From: Cellulomonas cellasea
GTDB taxonomy: Bacteria > Actinomycetota > Actinomycetes > Actinomycetales > Cellulomonadaceae
NCBI RefSeq assembly: GCF_006538745.1
Contig: NZ_BJLR01000013.1
Location: 204,422-268,421, forward strand
DNA length: 64,000 nt
Reading direction: 5' to 3'
Shown here piece by piece: positions 25,573 to 34,187 of the stretch. The notes below the pieces were generated by a model. That model did not search any database. It had not been told where the DNA came from and saw only the letters and a program-made list of their open reading frames with translations. A program made the translations under genes and the position numbers. Position 1 is the first letter of the stretch, and every line of letters starts with the position of its first letter.

Positions 25573-27120
25573 GTGAGCCGGGAGCCGCACGTCGAGGTCG
25601 AGCTGGTCGAGGGCGCGCCGTCCGACGCTCTCGGGCCCCCGCCCGACGCCGACGGCGCGTCCGTCGAGGGCGCGCGTGCGCCGCGCCCCCGCCGCGCCGG
25701 GCGGCCGTCCTGGTTGCGCCCCCGGACGCTCGTCGCCGGCGTGCTCGTCGTGGTGGCCGGGCTCGCCGGGACGCAGGCCGTGCTCGACGCGCGCGAGCGT
25801 GCGGCCGACGCGCGCTTCGCCGACGTGCCCGGGGTCGTGGCGCCGCTCTCCCCGGACCTCGGCGTGCTGTGGCGCCCCCGGCCCGAGCAGATGGACGTGC
25901 TGTGGAGCGGGCTGCAGGAGGCCGGCGGCCTGGGGGTCGGGGCCAGGTTCGACGAGTCGGGCGCGCCGTCGGCGGTCGCCCTCGACCCGCGGACCGGCGA
26001 CATCGTGTGGTCGGTCCCCCTCGGCGACGCGGACCCCGTGCTGGCCGACACCCTGATCCTGCCTCGGGTGCCGTGCGACGTGTCCGACGGGCTGCTCGTG
26101 TGCCTCGTCGGCTCGGCGTACGGCCCGGCGACGCCCCGCGAGGGGTCGGTCGAGGGCGACGAGCCGGCTCCGGTCCCGGGCCGCGCCGAGCTCGTGGTGC
26201 TCGACGCGTCCGACGGCGCGGTGGTGCGCCGCGCCCCCGAGGAGGTCGGCACCACGCTGCTCGCGCTCGGGGACGTCGTGGTCACGGCCCGCGTCGAGCC
26301 GGACGCGAGCATCGCGGTGCGGACGCTCGACGCCCGCTCGGGGGACGAGGCGTGGACGCACACCACCCCGCCCGGGACCGCCACGCCGTCCGACGCGGAG
26401 CTGGGCGGCGACGGCGCGCCCGCCGTCACACCGGTCGGCGACGCGGTGCTCGTGCACGCCGGGGACGGCGGCGTCCGGCTCGCGGCCGACGGGACCGTCG
26501 AGGCGACCTACGCGCCCGTGACGGACGGGGACGAGGACGCGGCGCTCACCGTCGCGCGGGGCCACGTCCTGCGCCACTCGGACGGTCGCGGCGCCGGCGA
26601 GCTGCTCGCCGACGACGGCACCAGCACCGCCCTGCCTGCCGGGTCGCCGCACCAGCTCTCCGTCGACGACGGGACCGAACCGGACCTGCTGCTCCTCCCG
26701 AGCCGCTCGGGCGACGGCCTCGACGGCTGGGACGCCCGCACCTCACGCCTGCGCTGGTCGCGGCCCGACGTGCCGTACTCCGGCGCGGCGATGCTCGACG
26801 GCACGCTCTACGTCGCGAACGCCGGCGGCGCGGTCGCGCTCGACCCGGCCGACGGGACGACGCGCTGGAGGAGCGAGGCGCCGCCCGCCGGGTCGTCGCT
26901 CGCGGTGTCGTCGACGGTGAGCCTCCTGACCGACGGACGCGTGCTGGGGGTCGTCGGCCAGCGCGTGAGCGGGCCGCCCGTGGTGCTGGCGTTCACGCTC
27001 TCCGACGGTCGGCTGGCGTGGACGGCCGAGCTGCCGGGGGACGTCCAGAGCGTGCTCGTGGCCGGCCGCGTGGTCATCGGCTGGGGACGCGGCGCCCCGG
27101 AGCGAGCGGTGCTGGGCTGA
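25573..27120 (+). CDS. Membrane-anchored PQQ-like beta-propeller protein (copy 1)
   Basis: A 515-residue protein: cytoplasmic start (SREPHVEVELVEG), acidic/Ala-rich segment, membrane helix (about 50-68), then a beta-propeller outside the membrane built of blades with VALDPRTGDIVWSVPLG, VVLDASDGAVVRRAPEE, TLDARSGDEAWTHTTP and VALDPADGTTRWRSE. These repeats are the PQQ-like/BamB type, a scaffold for binding. No enzymatic residues stand out. Start: GTG at 25573 behind GGAGGGGGAG. It is followed by a close paralogue (81-bp gap). Function unknown. Confidence 0.75.
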   Translation: MSREPHVEVELVEGAPSDALGPPPDADGASVEGARAPRPRRAGRPSWLRPRTLVAGVLVVVAGLAGTQAVLDARERAADARFADVPGVVAPLSPDLGVLWRPRPEQMDVLWSGLQEAGGLGVGARFDESGAPSAVALDPRTGDIVWSVPLGDADPVLADTLILPRVPCDVSDGLLVCLVGSAYGPATPREGSVEGDEPAPVPGRAELVVLDASDGAVVRRAPEEVGTTLLALGDVVVTARVEPDASIAVRTLDARSGDEAWTHTTPPGTATPSDAELGGDGAPAVTPVGDAVLVHAGDGGVRLAADGTVEATYAPVTDGDEDAALTVARGHVLRHSDGRGAGELLADDGTSTALPAGSPHQLSVDDGTEPDLLLLPSRSGDGLDGWDARTSRLRWSRPDVPYSGAAMLDGTLYVANAGGAVALDPADGTTRWRSEAPPAGSSLAVSSTVSLLTDGRVLGVVGQRVSGPPVVLAFTLSDGRLAWTAELPGDVQSVLVAGRVVIGWGRGAPERAVLG

Positions 27121-27201
27121 CGTGCCCGGTGCCCGCGGGTGAGAGCCTGTGGGCCGGGTCGCCGACGCGTCGAGGCGCGGCACCGACGCAGGGGGGACGC
27201 C

Positions 27202-28842
27202 GTGGGCCGGGAGCCGCGCATCGAGGTCGAGCTCGTCGAGGAGGGGCCCGACGCGTCCGGCGGTCCCGCGTCCGCCCCTCCCGCGTCCGACCCTGACGCA
27301 TCCGCCCCGGCGGCGCCCGTCACCACCCCGTCGCCGCGCCGGCGTGTTCGCACGCGCACGGTCGTCGCCGCCGGCGTCGCGCTCGCCGCGGGGCTCGTGG
27401 GCACCCAGGCCGTGCTCGACGCCCGCGAGCGTGCGCTCTACGCGCGGTTCGCGGACGTCCCGGGCGTCGTCGCGCCGCTGTCCCCGGACCTGGAGGTCCT
27501 GTGGCGTGCCGACCAGGCCGAGGTAACCGTGCTGTGGGCGGACCACGAGGTCGACGGGCTGCGGCTCGGCGCCTGGTTCGACGAGGCGGGCACGCCGACG
27601 GCCGTGGCGCTCGACCCGCGCACCGGCGAGCGCGCGTGGGCGGTCCCCCTCGGTGAGCCCGAGCCCGTCGTCCGCGTCGAGGCCGGCCCGGTGTGGGTCC
27701 CGTGCGACCTGGTCGAGGAGGGGCCCGCGCTGCTCGTGTGCCTCGTCCCGTCCGCGCACCGCCCCGCCGAGCCGGGCGAGCTGCTCGACGGCCCGCTGCC
27801 CGCCGACCGCGCCGAGCTCGTCGTGCTCGACGCGGCGACCGGGGAGGTCGTGCGCCGGGCGCCCGACGAGGTCGGCACGGGGATGGCGGTGCTCGGCGAC
27901 CTCGTCGTGACCGCCCGCGTCCGGGACGACGACAGCATCGTGGTCCGGGGCAGCGACGCGAGGTCCGGTGACGTCGCGTGGACCACCGAGACCGAGCCCG
28001 GGACGGCCTCCGGCGACCGGGCGACGGTGCTCGGGACGGGAGCGCCGCAGCTCGGGCGCGTCGGGGACGTGGTGCTCGTCCAGGCGGGAGCGGGCGGCGC
28101 GCGCGTCGACGCCGACGGGACGGTCGTGGCGACCTTCCGCCCCACGGCCGAGGACCTCGGGACGGTCCGGGTGACCCACGCAGGCTCGGACGTGCGCGAG
28201 GGCGAGGGGACCGCCGAGGACGAGCGCGCGGGCACGGTGGAGAGCGAGGCCTCGGACGGGACGCTCGTGACCAGCGCCCGCGGGCACGTCCTGCGGCACG
28301 GGCTCGGCGGCGGCACGACGTACCTCCTGCGCGACGGCGGCACCCGGACGGCTCTGCCCGGCGGGTTCCCGCTGCAGGTCGGGCTCGACGACGGCTCCGA
28401 GCCCGACCTGCTGCTCGTGCCGGACCACACGCGCGGCGTCGACGCATGGGACACGCGCACCGGGCGCACGCGCTGGTCACGCCCCGACCTCCCCCTCTCG
28501 GAGGCGGTCGTCCTCGACGGGAGGCTGTACGTCGCGGCGGTCGACACCGGCGTCGTCGCGGTCGACCTGAGCGACGGCACGACGCTGTGGAGCACCGCGC
28601 GCACCCCGCGCACGCCCCGGTTCGCGGCGCTGCCCAACCCCCAGCTGCTGACCGACGGCCGCGTGCTCGCGGTCGTCGGTCAGCGGGCGGGCGAGGCGCC
28701 GACGATGCAGGCCTACGCGCTGGCCGACGGGCGGCCGCTGTGGGCGGCCGGGCTCCCCCCGAGCGTCAGCACAGCCCACGCGCTCGGCGGGCACGTCGTG
28801 GGCCTGAACGACGGGGACGACGACTGGTCCGTGCTGGGCTGA
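27202..28842 (+). CDS. Membrane-anchored PQQ-like beta-propeller protein (copy 2)
   Basis: A 546-residue paralogue of the preceding gene with the same layout: GREPRIEVELVEEG start, membrane helix, then GTQAVLDARERALYARFADV, which is nearly identical in both, and the same propeller blades (VALDPRTGERAWAVPLG, VVLDAATGEVVRRAPDE, VAVDLSDGTTLWST). An Asp/Glu-rich insertion around residues 320-345 makes it longer. Even the leader word GGTGAGAGCCTGTG before each gene is shared, so the duplication took in the 5' region. Start: GTG at 27202. It converges tightly on the phosphatase gene (12-bp gap). Confidence 0.75.
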   Translation: MGREPRIEVELVEEGPDASGGPASAPPASDPDASAPAAPVTTPSPRRRVRTRTVVAAGVALAAGLVGTQAVLDARERALYARFADVPGVVAPLSPDLEVLWRADQAEVTVLWADHEVDGLRLGAWFDEAGTPTAVALDPRTGERAWAVPLGEPEPVVRVEAGPVWVPCDLVEEGPALLVCLVPSAHRPAEPGELLDGPLPADRAELVVLDAATGEVVRRAPDEVGTGMAVLGDLVVTARVRDDDSIVVRGSDARSGDVAWTTETEPGTASGDRATVLGTGAPQLGRVGDVVLVQAGAGGARVDADGTVVATFRPTAEDLGTVRVTHAGSDVREGEGTAEDERAGTVESEASDGTLVTSARGHVLRHGLGGGTTYLLRDGGTRTALPGGFPLQVGLDDGSEPDLLLVPDHTRGVDAWDTRTGRTRWSRPDLPLSEAVVLDGRLYVAAVDTGVVAVDLSDGTTLWSTARTPRTPRFAALPNPQLLTDGRVLAVVGQRAGEAPTMQAYALADGRPLWAAGLPPSVSTAHALGGHVVGLNDGDDDWSVLG

Positions 28843-28854
28843 CGTCGCCGGGGT

Positions 28855-30150
28855 CTACCACCGCCTGCGCAGGAGGTCCGCGACGACGTCGTGCGCGTCG
28901 GTCGCGTGCTGCGCCCGGGCGAGCCGCTCGGCGCCGGGGCCCTCCGCGGTGAGCGGCGTCGCGGCGCCGGTGTGGCTGCCGGTGGTCCAGTCGACCGTGA
29001 ACTCCAGGTCGCTCCCGGCGATCGCGAACGGGCCGTCCTCGAGGCTCTGCGTGACGTCCGCGCTCGGGTTCTCCGGGTCGCCCGACTCGTCGTCCGCGTC
29101 GACGTTCTCGATGTGCAGCCCGCCGGTCTCGTGGTCGCCGACGACGAGCACGAGCGTCCCGCGGTGGTGCGCCGCGAACTCCTGGGCGAGGGCCACCGTC
29201 TCGTCGAGCGACTGCCCGGCCTGGATCGTGCGCTCCGCGTTGTTCTGGTGCGCGAACTCGTCGATCGCCTCCTCCTCGACGACGAGGAAGAAGCCGTGCC
29301 GGTCGCGGGACAGCACGTCGAGGGCCTTCGCGGTCATGTCCACCAGCGGCACGAGCGGCTCGTACACGTCGCCCTGCCCCTCGGGCTCCTGCTGGAACAT
29401 CTCCTCGTTCGCGAACAGCCCGAGGATGCGGTCGGCGTCCGTGGCGGCGAGCTCCTCGGCCGAGCTCACGTAGGTGTAGCCGGTGTCCTGGGCGCGCTCG
29501 ACGAGGTTGCCGATCGTGCTCTTGCTGATCTCGGCCGGGTCGTCGTCGGGCACGGGCGCGAACACGCCCTCGTCGCCCACGGGGTACCACCAGTCCTCGC
29601 CGCCGCCGAGGATCACGTCGGGCCGCGACTCCTCGAGGTACTGCCGCGCGATCTCGGACTGGTCCGAGCGGTTCGGCACGTGCGCCCCGAACGCCGCGGG
29701 CGTCGCGTCCGTGACCTGCGAGGTCGTGACCAGGCCGGTCGCCTTGCGCAGCGCCTTCGCGCGCTCGAGCAGGGTCGTCACGGGGTTGCCGTCGAGGTCG
29801 ACCGAGACCGCCCCGTTGTAGGTCCGCACCCCGGTGGCGAACGCCGTCGCGGCCGCCGCGGAGTCGGTCACCGCGTCCTCGGGGTCCGCCGAGTCGGTGT
29901 AGGTCCACCCCGCGTACCGGAGCGTGTCCATCGCGAGCTGCCCGTCCTGCCCGACGGTCGCCAGCCGCGTCGCGTCGCGGGCCGCGATGCTCAGGCCGTC
30001 ACCGACCATGAGGATCACGTTCCGCACCCGCTGGTCGCCGTGCCCGGGGTAGCCGCGGTCCGTCGCGGCCCCCGGACTCCCGGACGCCAGCCCGACCGCG
30101 AGCACCGCCGTCCCTGCGGCGCCCGCGAGCACCCGTCCCCTCGTCGCCAT
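28855..30150 (-). CDS. Secreted alkaline phosphatase (PhoA family)
   Basis: A 431-residue phosphomonoesterase. Signal peptide about 1-29. Metal and catalytic motifs: VILMVGDGL (first metal Asp), VTDSAAAATAFATG with the nucleophile Ser, EEEAIDEFAHQNN, VVGDHETGGL and the final metal His in TGSHTGAATPL. The ATG at 30150 is preferred, being nine bases after GGAAGG; an in-frame GTG at 30159 overlaps that site. It would release phosphate from organic esters outside the membrane. Phosphate control is likely from the family, but no clear PHO box was found. Confidence 0.92.
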   Translation of the reverse strand: MATRGRVLAGAAGTAVLAVGLASGSPGAATDRGYPGHGDQRVRNVILMVGDGLSIAARDATRLATVGQDGQLAMDTLRYAGWTYTDSADPEDAVTDSAAAATAFATGVRTYNGAVSVDLDGNPVTTLLERAKALRKATGLVTTSQVTDATPAAFGAHVPNRSDQSEIARQYLEESRPDVILGGGEDWWYPVGDEGVFAPVPDDDPAEISKSTIGNLVERAQDTGYTYVSSAEELAATDADRILGLFANEEMFQQEPEGQGDVYEPLVPLVDMTAKALDVLSRDRHGFFLVVEEEAIDEFAHQNNAERTIQAGQSLDETVALAQEFAAHHRGTLVLVVGDHETGGLHIENVDADDESGDPENPSADVTQSLEDGPFAIAGSDLEFTVDWTTGSHTGAATPLTAEGPGAERLARAQHATDAHDVVADLLRRRW

Positions 30151-30526
30151 CGTCTGCACCCTTCCGCCGTCCTGCGCCGTCCACCGTGGTGTGCGCGGCG
30201 GCCGGGCCGCCGCGCGAGGGCTCCTGCGGAGCCGGTCGGTCGGCCGGGGGCGCGGCTGGACACGGCGGGGGCTGCTTCCCCGCGGGGCGCGGCGACGGCA
30301 CGACGAGCGGTCGCGCGGGTGCGGCTCTGCACCGGCGCGGCCTGGGTTCGATCACAACCCCGCGGCGCGCCCGGGGTCAACCGTTGCGGGCGGGGCGGGT
30401 GGACGGTGCCCGTTCGGGAGGCGTGCTGCACCGGCGCGGCCGGGCGCAGCGAGACGCGACGGCCTCGCGAGGGGTCCTGGCCTGCCGTCCGGTCGGGGAC
30501 GACGCCGCGTCGCTCGGGCGCCTGCC
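30151..30526. other. Non-coding gap between alkaline phosphatase and MpaB-like genes
   Basis: No gene is supported. It must hold the phosphatase promoter and the end of the MpaB-like transcript. Two direct copies of CTGCACCGGCGCGGCC occur at 30327-30342 and 30425-30440. CCCGTTCGGG (30409-30418) equals the palindromic core of the 63042-63142 repeats. No clear promoter or terminator is seen. Confidence 0.6.
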
Positions 30527-31405
30527 CTACGTCCGGTCGTCGCCCGGCTGCACGCGGTCGGTCGCGACGAGGTAGTGCGGCCAGAACCGGGGACGCGCCG
30601 GGAGCAACGGCAGCGCACGCCGCGTCGCGTGCTGGGCGGCGCGGAACACGAGGCGCTCGCGCTGGCGCCACGGGAGCCCGTACGCGTCGCGCACGGCCTC
30701 GGGCAGCACGCCGGCGGCGAGCAGCGCGGGCAGCGGACGGGCCGGCGCGGCGACGAGCGGCGGGTCGGGGGACAGGATCTGCTCGGCGAGCCGGGACGCG
30801 GTCGGCCCGACGGCGAGCACGTGCGCGACCTGGTCCTCGACGTACCGCTCGAGCGCGGCGTAGTCGTCGGGCAGCACGGCGTCGGGCACGCCGAAGTGGT
30901 GCCCGACGCGGCGCATGTCCCGGTAGTACGCGTCCCGCTCCGCGCCGCTCACCGGGCGCGCGAAGCCGTCGGTCACCTCGACGGACGTCCACACGAGGGT
31001 CGCGAACACCCACAGCCCGAGGTCGCGGTCCGCGGCGCGGTAGGGCGTGCCCGCAGGCAGTGAACCGGTCGCGACGGGCAGGGTCCCCTGGACGACGCGG
31101 TGGCGGAGGGCGACGTGCCGCGCGGCGTCGCGCACCTGCACGCTGTCCCCGAACGTCACCGTCAGGACGGCGTCGAGCGTGCCCCGCAGCCGGGTCAGCG
31201 GGTCCCCGGTGAAGTCGCTGTGCGCCGCGACGCCGGCGGCGACGAGCGGGTGCGCCACCTGGAGCAGCAGCGCGGCCGGGCCGGAGGCGAGCAGGACCCG
31301 CTCACGCCCGATGCGCCACGCCGCGGAGCCGGGGCCGAACAGCCCGGGGTCGCCCGGCCGCCCGCGCTCGGGTGCGGCGGGGAAGAAGGTGCTCAGCGGC
31401 GGCAC
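30527..31405 (-). CDS. MpaB/rubber-oxygenase-like (DUF2236) protein
   Basis: A 292-residue protein of the family that includes the latex-clearing oxygenase Lcp and fungal MpaB, haem-dependent oxygenases. Family features: GSAAWRIGRERVLLASGPAALLLQVAHPLVAAGVAAHSDF near the start (the conserved Arg and His region around the haem), then DPLTRLRGTLD, VWTSVEVTDGF and MRRVGHHFGVP. There is no signal peptide, unlike true Lcp, so rubber cleavage is not implied and the substrate is unknown. Start: ATG at 31405; monocistronic. Confidence 0.8.
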   Translation of the reverse strand: MPPLSTFFPAAPERGRPGDPGLFGPGSAAWRIGRERVLLASGPAALLLQVAHPLVAAGVAAHSDFTGDPLTRLRGTLDAVLTVTFGDSVQVRDAARHVALRHRVVQGTLPVATGSLPAGTPYRAADRDLGLWVFATLVWTSVEVTDGFARPVSGAERDAYYRDMRRVGHHFGVPDAVLPDDYAALERYVEDQVAHVLAVGPTASRLAEQILSPDPPLVAAPARPLPALLAAGVLPEAVRDAYGLPWRQRERLVFRAAQHATRRALPLLPARPRFWPHYLVATDRVQPGDDRT

Positions 31406-31778
31406 GGGCGCTCCTCGCCGCGTCTCCGCTCGTGCGCGCTCGTCCGTCCCACGCGGCCTCCCCCGTGACTGCGGCGTCGTCCGTCCGGCGCCCGGTCGTC
31501 ACCCTACGTCGGCCCTCGGGCGGGCCCGCGGGTGCGCGACGAGCGAGGGGAGTGGGTCGTGTGCGGAGAGCGTGGACGAGGGGCGCTGCAAAGGCCGGAC
31601 GGTCGGAGCTCGGCGGTCAGGCGACGTCTGCGCGCGACTCCGCTCAGCGGGCTGCCTCCCTGCGCCGAGCGGGTCCTCGGGCATCTGCACGGCCAGATGT
31701 GACTGCGGTCGTGTACTCTCGCCACGGACATACCGTCTGGTCGGTCTGTCCGTGGCGACGGCGACGGGAAGGGCACCG
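31406..31778. other. Divergent regulatory gap between the MpaB-like gene and the SDR operon
   Basis: No gene is supported in these 373 bp. The right end holds the promoter and TetR-type operator of the SDR-TetR operon (31714-31749) and the ribosome site GGGAAGGG (31766-31773). The left part must hold the MpaB-like promoter, which is not recognisable. Confidence 0.7.
31714..31749 (+). promoter_or_regulatory. TetR-type operator 1 and -10 element of the SDR-TetR-MDR-SDR operon
   Basis: TACTCT (31714-31719) is a plausible -10. The operator follows at 31728-31749 with the core ATACCGTCTGGTCGGT, two imperfect inverted ACCG/CGGT arms. The same core occurs at 35623-35644 and, more symmetrically, at 62981-63000. 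Its place just past the presumed transcription start suits repression. The TetR protein two genes downstream (32542) is the likely binder. Confidence 0.65.
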
Positions 31779-32531
31779 ATGCAGCGGTTCGAGGGCAGGG
31801 TCGCCCTGGTCACCGGCGCGAGCCGGGGGATCGGGTTCGCGATCGCCGAGCGGCTCGTCGCCGAGGGGGCGTCGGTCGTGCTGACCGGCCGCAAGCAGGA
31901 GTCGCTCGACGAGGCCGTCGCCGCGCTCGGGGCCGACCGGGCGCTCGGCGTCGCGGGCAAGGCCGACGACCCGGAGCACCGCGCCGCCACGATCGCCGCG
32001 ACGGTCGAGCGGTTCGGCCGGATCGACCACCTCGTCAACAACGCCGGCATCAACCCGGTCTACGGCCCGGCGCTCGAGATCGAGCCGGCCGCGATCCACA
32101 AGATCCTCGCCGTCAACGTCGTCGCGGCCCTCGAGTGGACGCGCGACGCCGTCGCCGCCGGGCTGGGGTCGGGCGAGGGCGCGTCGGTGCTCAGCACCGC
32201 GTCGGTCGCCGGGCTCTCCGCGAGCCCCGGCATCGCGTTCTACGGGGTCTCGAAGGCCGCGCTCATGAACCTCACCGCGCAGCTCGCCGTCGAGCTCGCG
32301 CCCCGGGTCCGCGTCAACGCCGTGGCCCCGGCCGTCGTCCGCACCAAGCTCGGCGCCGCGCTCTACGAGGGCCGGGAGGCCGAGGTCGCCGCGCGCTACC
32401 CGCTCGGGCGGCTCGGCGATCCCGTCGACGTCGCCGGTCCCGCCGCGTTCCTGCTGTCCGGCGACGCCGCCTGGGTGACGGGGCAGACGCTCGTGGTCGA
32501 CGGGGGCGCCTCCGTGGCGCCGATGGGGTGA
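31779..32531 (+). CDS. Short-chain dehydrogenase/reductase (FabG-like)
   Basis: A 250-residue classical SDR: TGASRGIG (cofactor), NNAG, catalytic Ser in STASVAG, YGVSK (YxxxK) and a C-terminal VTGQTLVVDGG. It resembles 3-oxoacyl reductases and 3-hydroxyacyl-CoA dehydrogenases. As first gene of an operon with TetR, a quinone-oxidoreductase-like MDR and another SDR, and sharing an operator with acyl-CoA genes, it likely oxidises or reduces a hydroxyacyl or alicyclic intermediate. Start: ATG at 31779 after GGGAAGGG. Confidence 0.88.
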   Translation: MQRFEGRVALVTGASRGIGFAIAERLVAEGASVVLTGRKQESLDEAVAALGADRALGVAGKADDPEHRAATIAATVERFGRIDHLVNNAGINPVYGPALEIEPAAIHKILAVNVVAALEWTRDAVAAGLGSGEGASVLSTASVAGLSASPGIAFYGVSKAALMNLTAQLAVELAPRVRVNAVAPAVVRTKLGAALYEGREAEVAARYPLGRLGDPVDVAGPAAFLLSGDAAWVTGQTLVVDGGASVAPMG

Positions 32532-32541
32532 GGATGTCGGC

Positions 32542-33171
32542 ATGAAGCAGACGAGCGTCGTGGACGACGTGACCCGGGCGGCGGTCGAGCTCTTCGCGTC
32601 CCAGGGGTACGCCAACACCTCCGTGCAGCAGGTCGTCGAGGCCGCGGGCGTCACCAAGGGCGCGCTGTACCACTACTTCCAGTCGAAGGACGACCTGCTC
32701 TTCGGCATCTACGAGCGGCTGCTGTCGCTGCAGACCGAGCGGCTGACCGCGATCGTCGCGCGCGGGGAGCCGACGGCCGAGACGCTGCGCGCCGTGTGCG
32801 TCGACGTGATCGAGACCTCCGTCGACTTCCTGCTCGAGGGCACCGTGTTCTTCCGCAGCGCGCACATGCTCTCCGCGCCGCGGCAGCAGGAGGTCACCCG
32901 GCGCCGCCGGGCGTACCACGACACGTTCGCGGGCATCGTCGAGCGCGGTCAGGCCGAGGGGCTCTACCGCACCGACATCCCCGTCGCGGTGCTCGTGGCG
33001 CACTTCTTCTCCGACGTGCACTACCTGTCGCACTGGTACAAGCCCGAGGGTCCGGAGGACAAGACCGTGCTCGCTCACCAGCTCACCGACCTGTTCCTGG
33101 TGTCGATCGCGGCGTCGTCCGCGTCGGCGCTCGCGTCCGCCGCAGGGTCGACCGCCTCGGCCGAGGGCTGA
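32542..33171 (+). CDS. TetR-family repressor (acyl-CoA-responsive type)
   Basis: A 209-residue regulator. The N-terminal HTH is clear: VELFASQGYANTSVQQVVEAAGVTKGALYHYFQSKDDLL. The ligand-binding domain (about 60-190) ends in HYLSHWYKPEGPEDKTVLAHQLTDLFL, a tail typical of TetR regulators of fatty-acid and aromatic acid catabolism (FadR/KstR2-like). It starts 10 bases after the SDR stop. It probably binds the ATACCG...CGGT palindromes before this operon, the liv operon and the acyl-CoA operon at 58.9-62.9 kb, and is released by an acyl-CoA. Confidence 0.9.
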   Translation: MKQTSVVDDVTRAAVELFASQGYANTSVQQVVEAAGVTKGALYHYFQSKDDLLFGIYERLLSLQTERLTAIVARGEPTAETLRAVCVDVIETSVDFLLEGTVFFRSAHMLSAPRQQEVTRRRRAYHDTFAGIVERGQAEGLYRTDIPVAVLVAHFFSDVHYLSHWYKPEGPEDKTVLAHQLTDLFLVSIAASSASALASAAGSTASAEG

Positions 33172-33176
33172 CCGGC

Positions 33177-34157
33177 GTGCGCGCCTGGCACGTGACGGCC
33201 CACGGCGAGCCGGCCGACGTCCTGCGGCTCGTCGACCTGCCCGACCCGGTGCCCGGCGACGGGCAGGTGCTCGTGCGGGTGCGCGCGGTCGCGGTCAACT
33301 TCCCCGACGTGCTCCTCGCCCGCGGGGAGTACCAGGTGCGCCCGCCGCTGCCGTTCGTGCCGGGCATCGAGCTGTGCGGCGAGGTGCTCGCGGTCGGCGC
33401 GGGGGTCACGCACGTCGCCGTCGGGCAGCGCGTGACCGGCTCGCGCATCGGGGTGCTCGCGGAGCTCGCGGTGCTCGACGCGACCGAGGTCTTCCCGGCG
33501 CCGGACGCGCTCGACGACGCCCAGGCCGCCGCGTTCACCATCGCCTACCAGACCGGCTGGTTCGGGCTGCACCGCCGGGCCGGGCTGCGGTCCGGCGAGA
33601 CGCTGCTCGTGCACGCCGCCGCGGGCGGGGTCGGCACCGCCGCGGTCCAGCTCGGGGCGGCGGCCGGGGCGCGCGTGATCGGCGTGGTCGGCAGCGCAGC
33701 CAAGGCCGACGCGGCGCGCGCGGCCGGCGCCGACGTCGTCGTGGACCGGTCCACGCAGGACGTCGCCGAGGTGGTCCGCGCCGAGACCGGGGGAGCGGGA
33801 GCCGACGTGGTCTACGACCCGGTCGGCGGGGACGCGTTCGCGGCGTCGACCCGGTGCGTCGCGTTCGAGGGGCGGATCGTCGTCGTCGGCTTCGCGGGCG
33901 GGTCGATCCAGGACGTCCGCGCGGGGCACCTGCTCGTGAAGAACTACACCGTGCACGGCCTGCACTGGGGGCTGTACGCACGCGTCCGGCCCGAGCTCGT
34001 GGCCGCCGCGCACGAGGAGCTGACGGCGCTCGCGGCCCGTGGAGCGGTGTCGCCGCAGGTCAGCGACGTGGTGCCGTTCGAGTCGGCCGACGAGGCGGTG
34101 TCCCGGCTCGCCGGCGGGGGCACGACGGGCCGGCTCGTGGTCCGCGTCGGGGACTGA
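33177..34157 (+). CDS. Quinone-oxidoreductase-like MDR enzyme (zinc-independent)
   Basis: A 326-residue medium-chain reductase: N-terminal GroES-like domain (NFPDVLLARGEYQVRPPLPFVPG) without zinc-binding Cys sets, then an NADPH domain with HAAAGGVGTAAVQLG and YDPVGGDAF. QOR-like members reduce quinones or enoyl (alpha,beta-unsaturated) carbonyls. The GTG at 33177 lies 5 bases after the TetR stop. Its operon partners suggest a role in breaking down an acyl-CoA rather than quinone detoxification. Confidence 0.85.
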   Translation: MRAWHVTAHGEPADVLRLVDLPDPVPGDGQVLVRVRAVAVNFPDVLLARGEYQVRPPLPFVPGIELCGEVLAVGAGVTHVAVGQRVTGSRIGVLAELAVLDATEVFPAPDALDDAQAAAFTIAYQTGWFGLHRRAGLRSGETLLVHAAAGGVGTAAVQLGAAAGARVIGVVGSAAKADAARAAGADVVVDRSTQDVAEVVRAETGGAGADVVYDPVGGDAFAASTRCVAFEGRIVVVGFAGGSIQDVRAGHLLVKNYTVHGLHWGLYARVRPELVAAAHEELTALAARGAVSPQVSDVVPFESADEAVSRLAGGGTTGRLVVRVGD

Positions 34158-34187
34158 CCGACCACCACGGACCGCGAGGAGACGACG

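Noticed and set aside
30186..30575. A 129-codon frame in the gap between alkaline phosphatase and MpaB-like genes
   Set aside because: Gly/Arg-rich translation, no ribosome site, and its end runs into the MpaB-like gene on the other strand.
30527..31405. Latex-clearing (rubber) oxygenase
   Set aside because: It lacks a secretion signal and only the broad family motif is clear, so a specific rubber-cleaving role is not supported.
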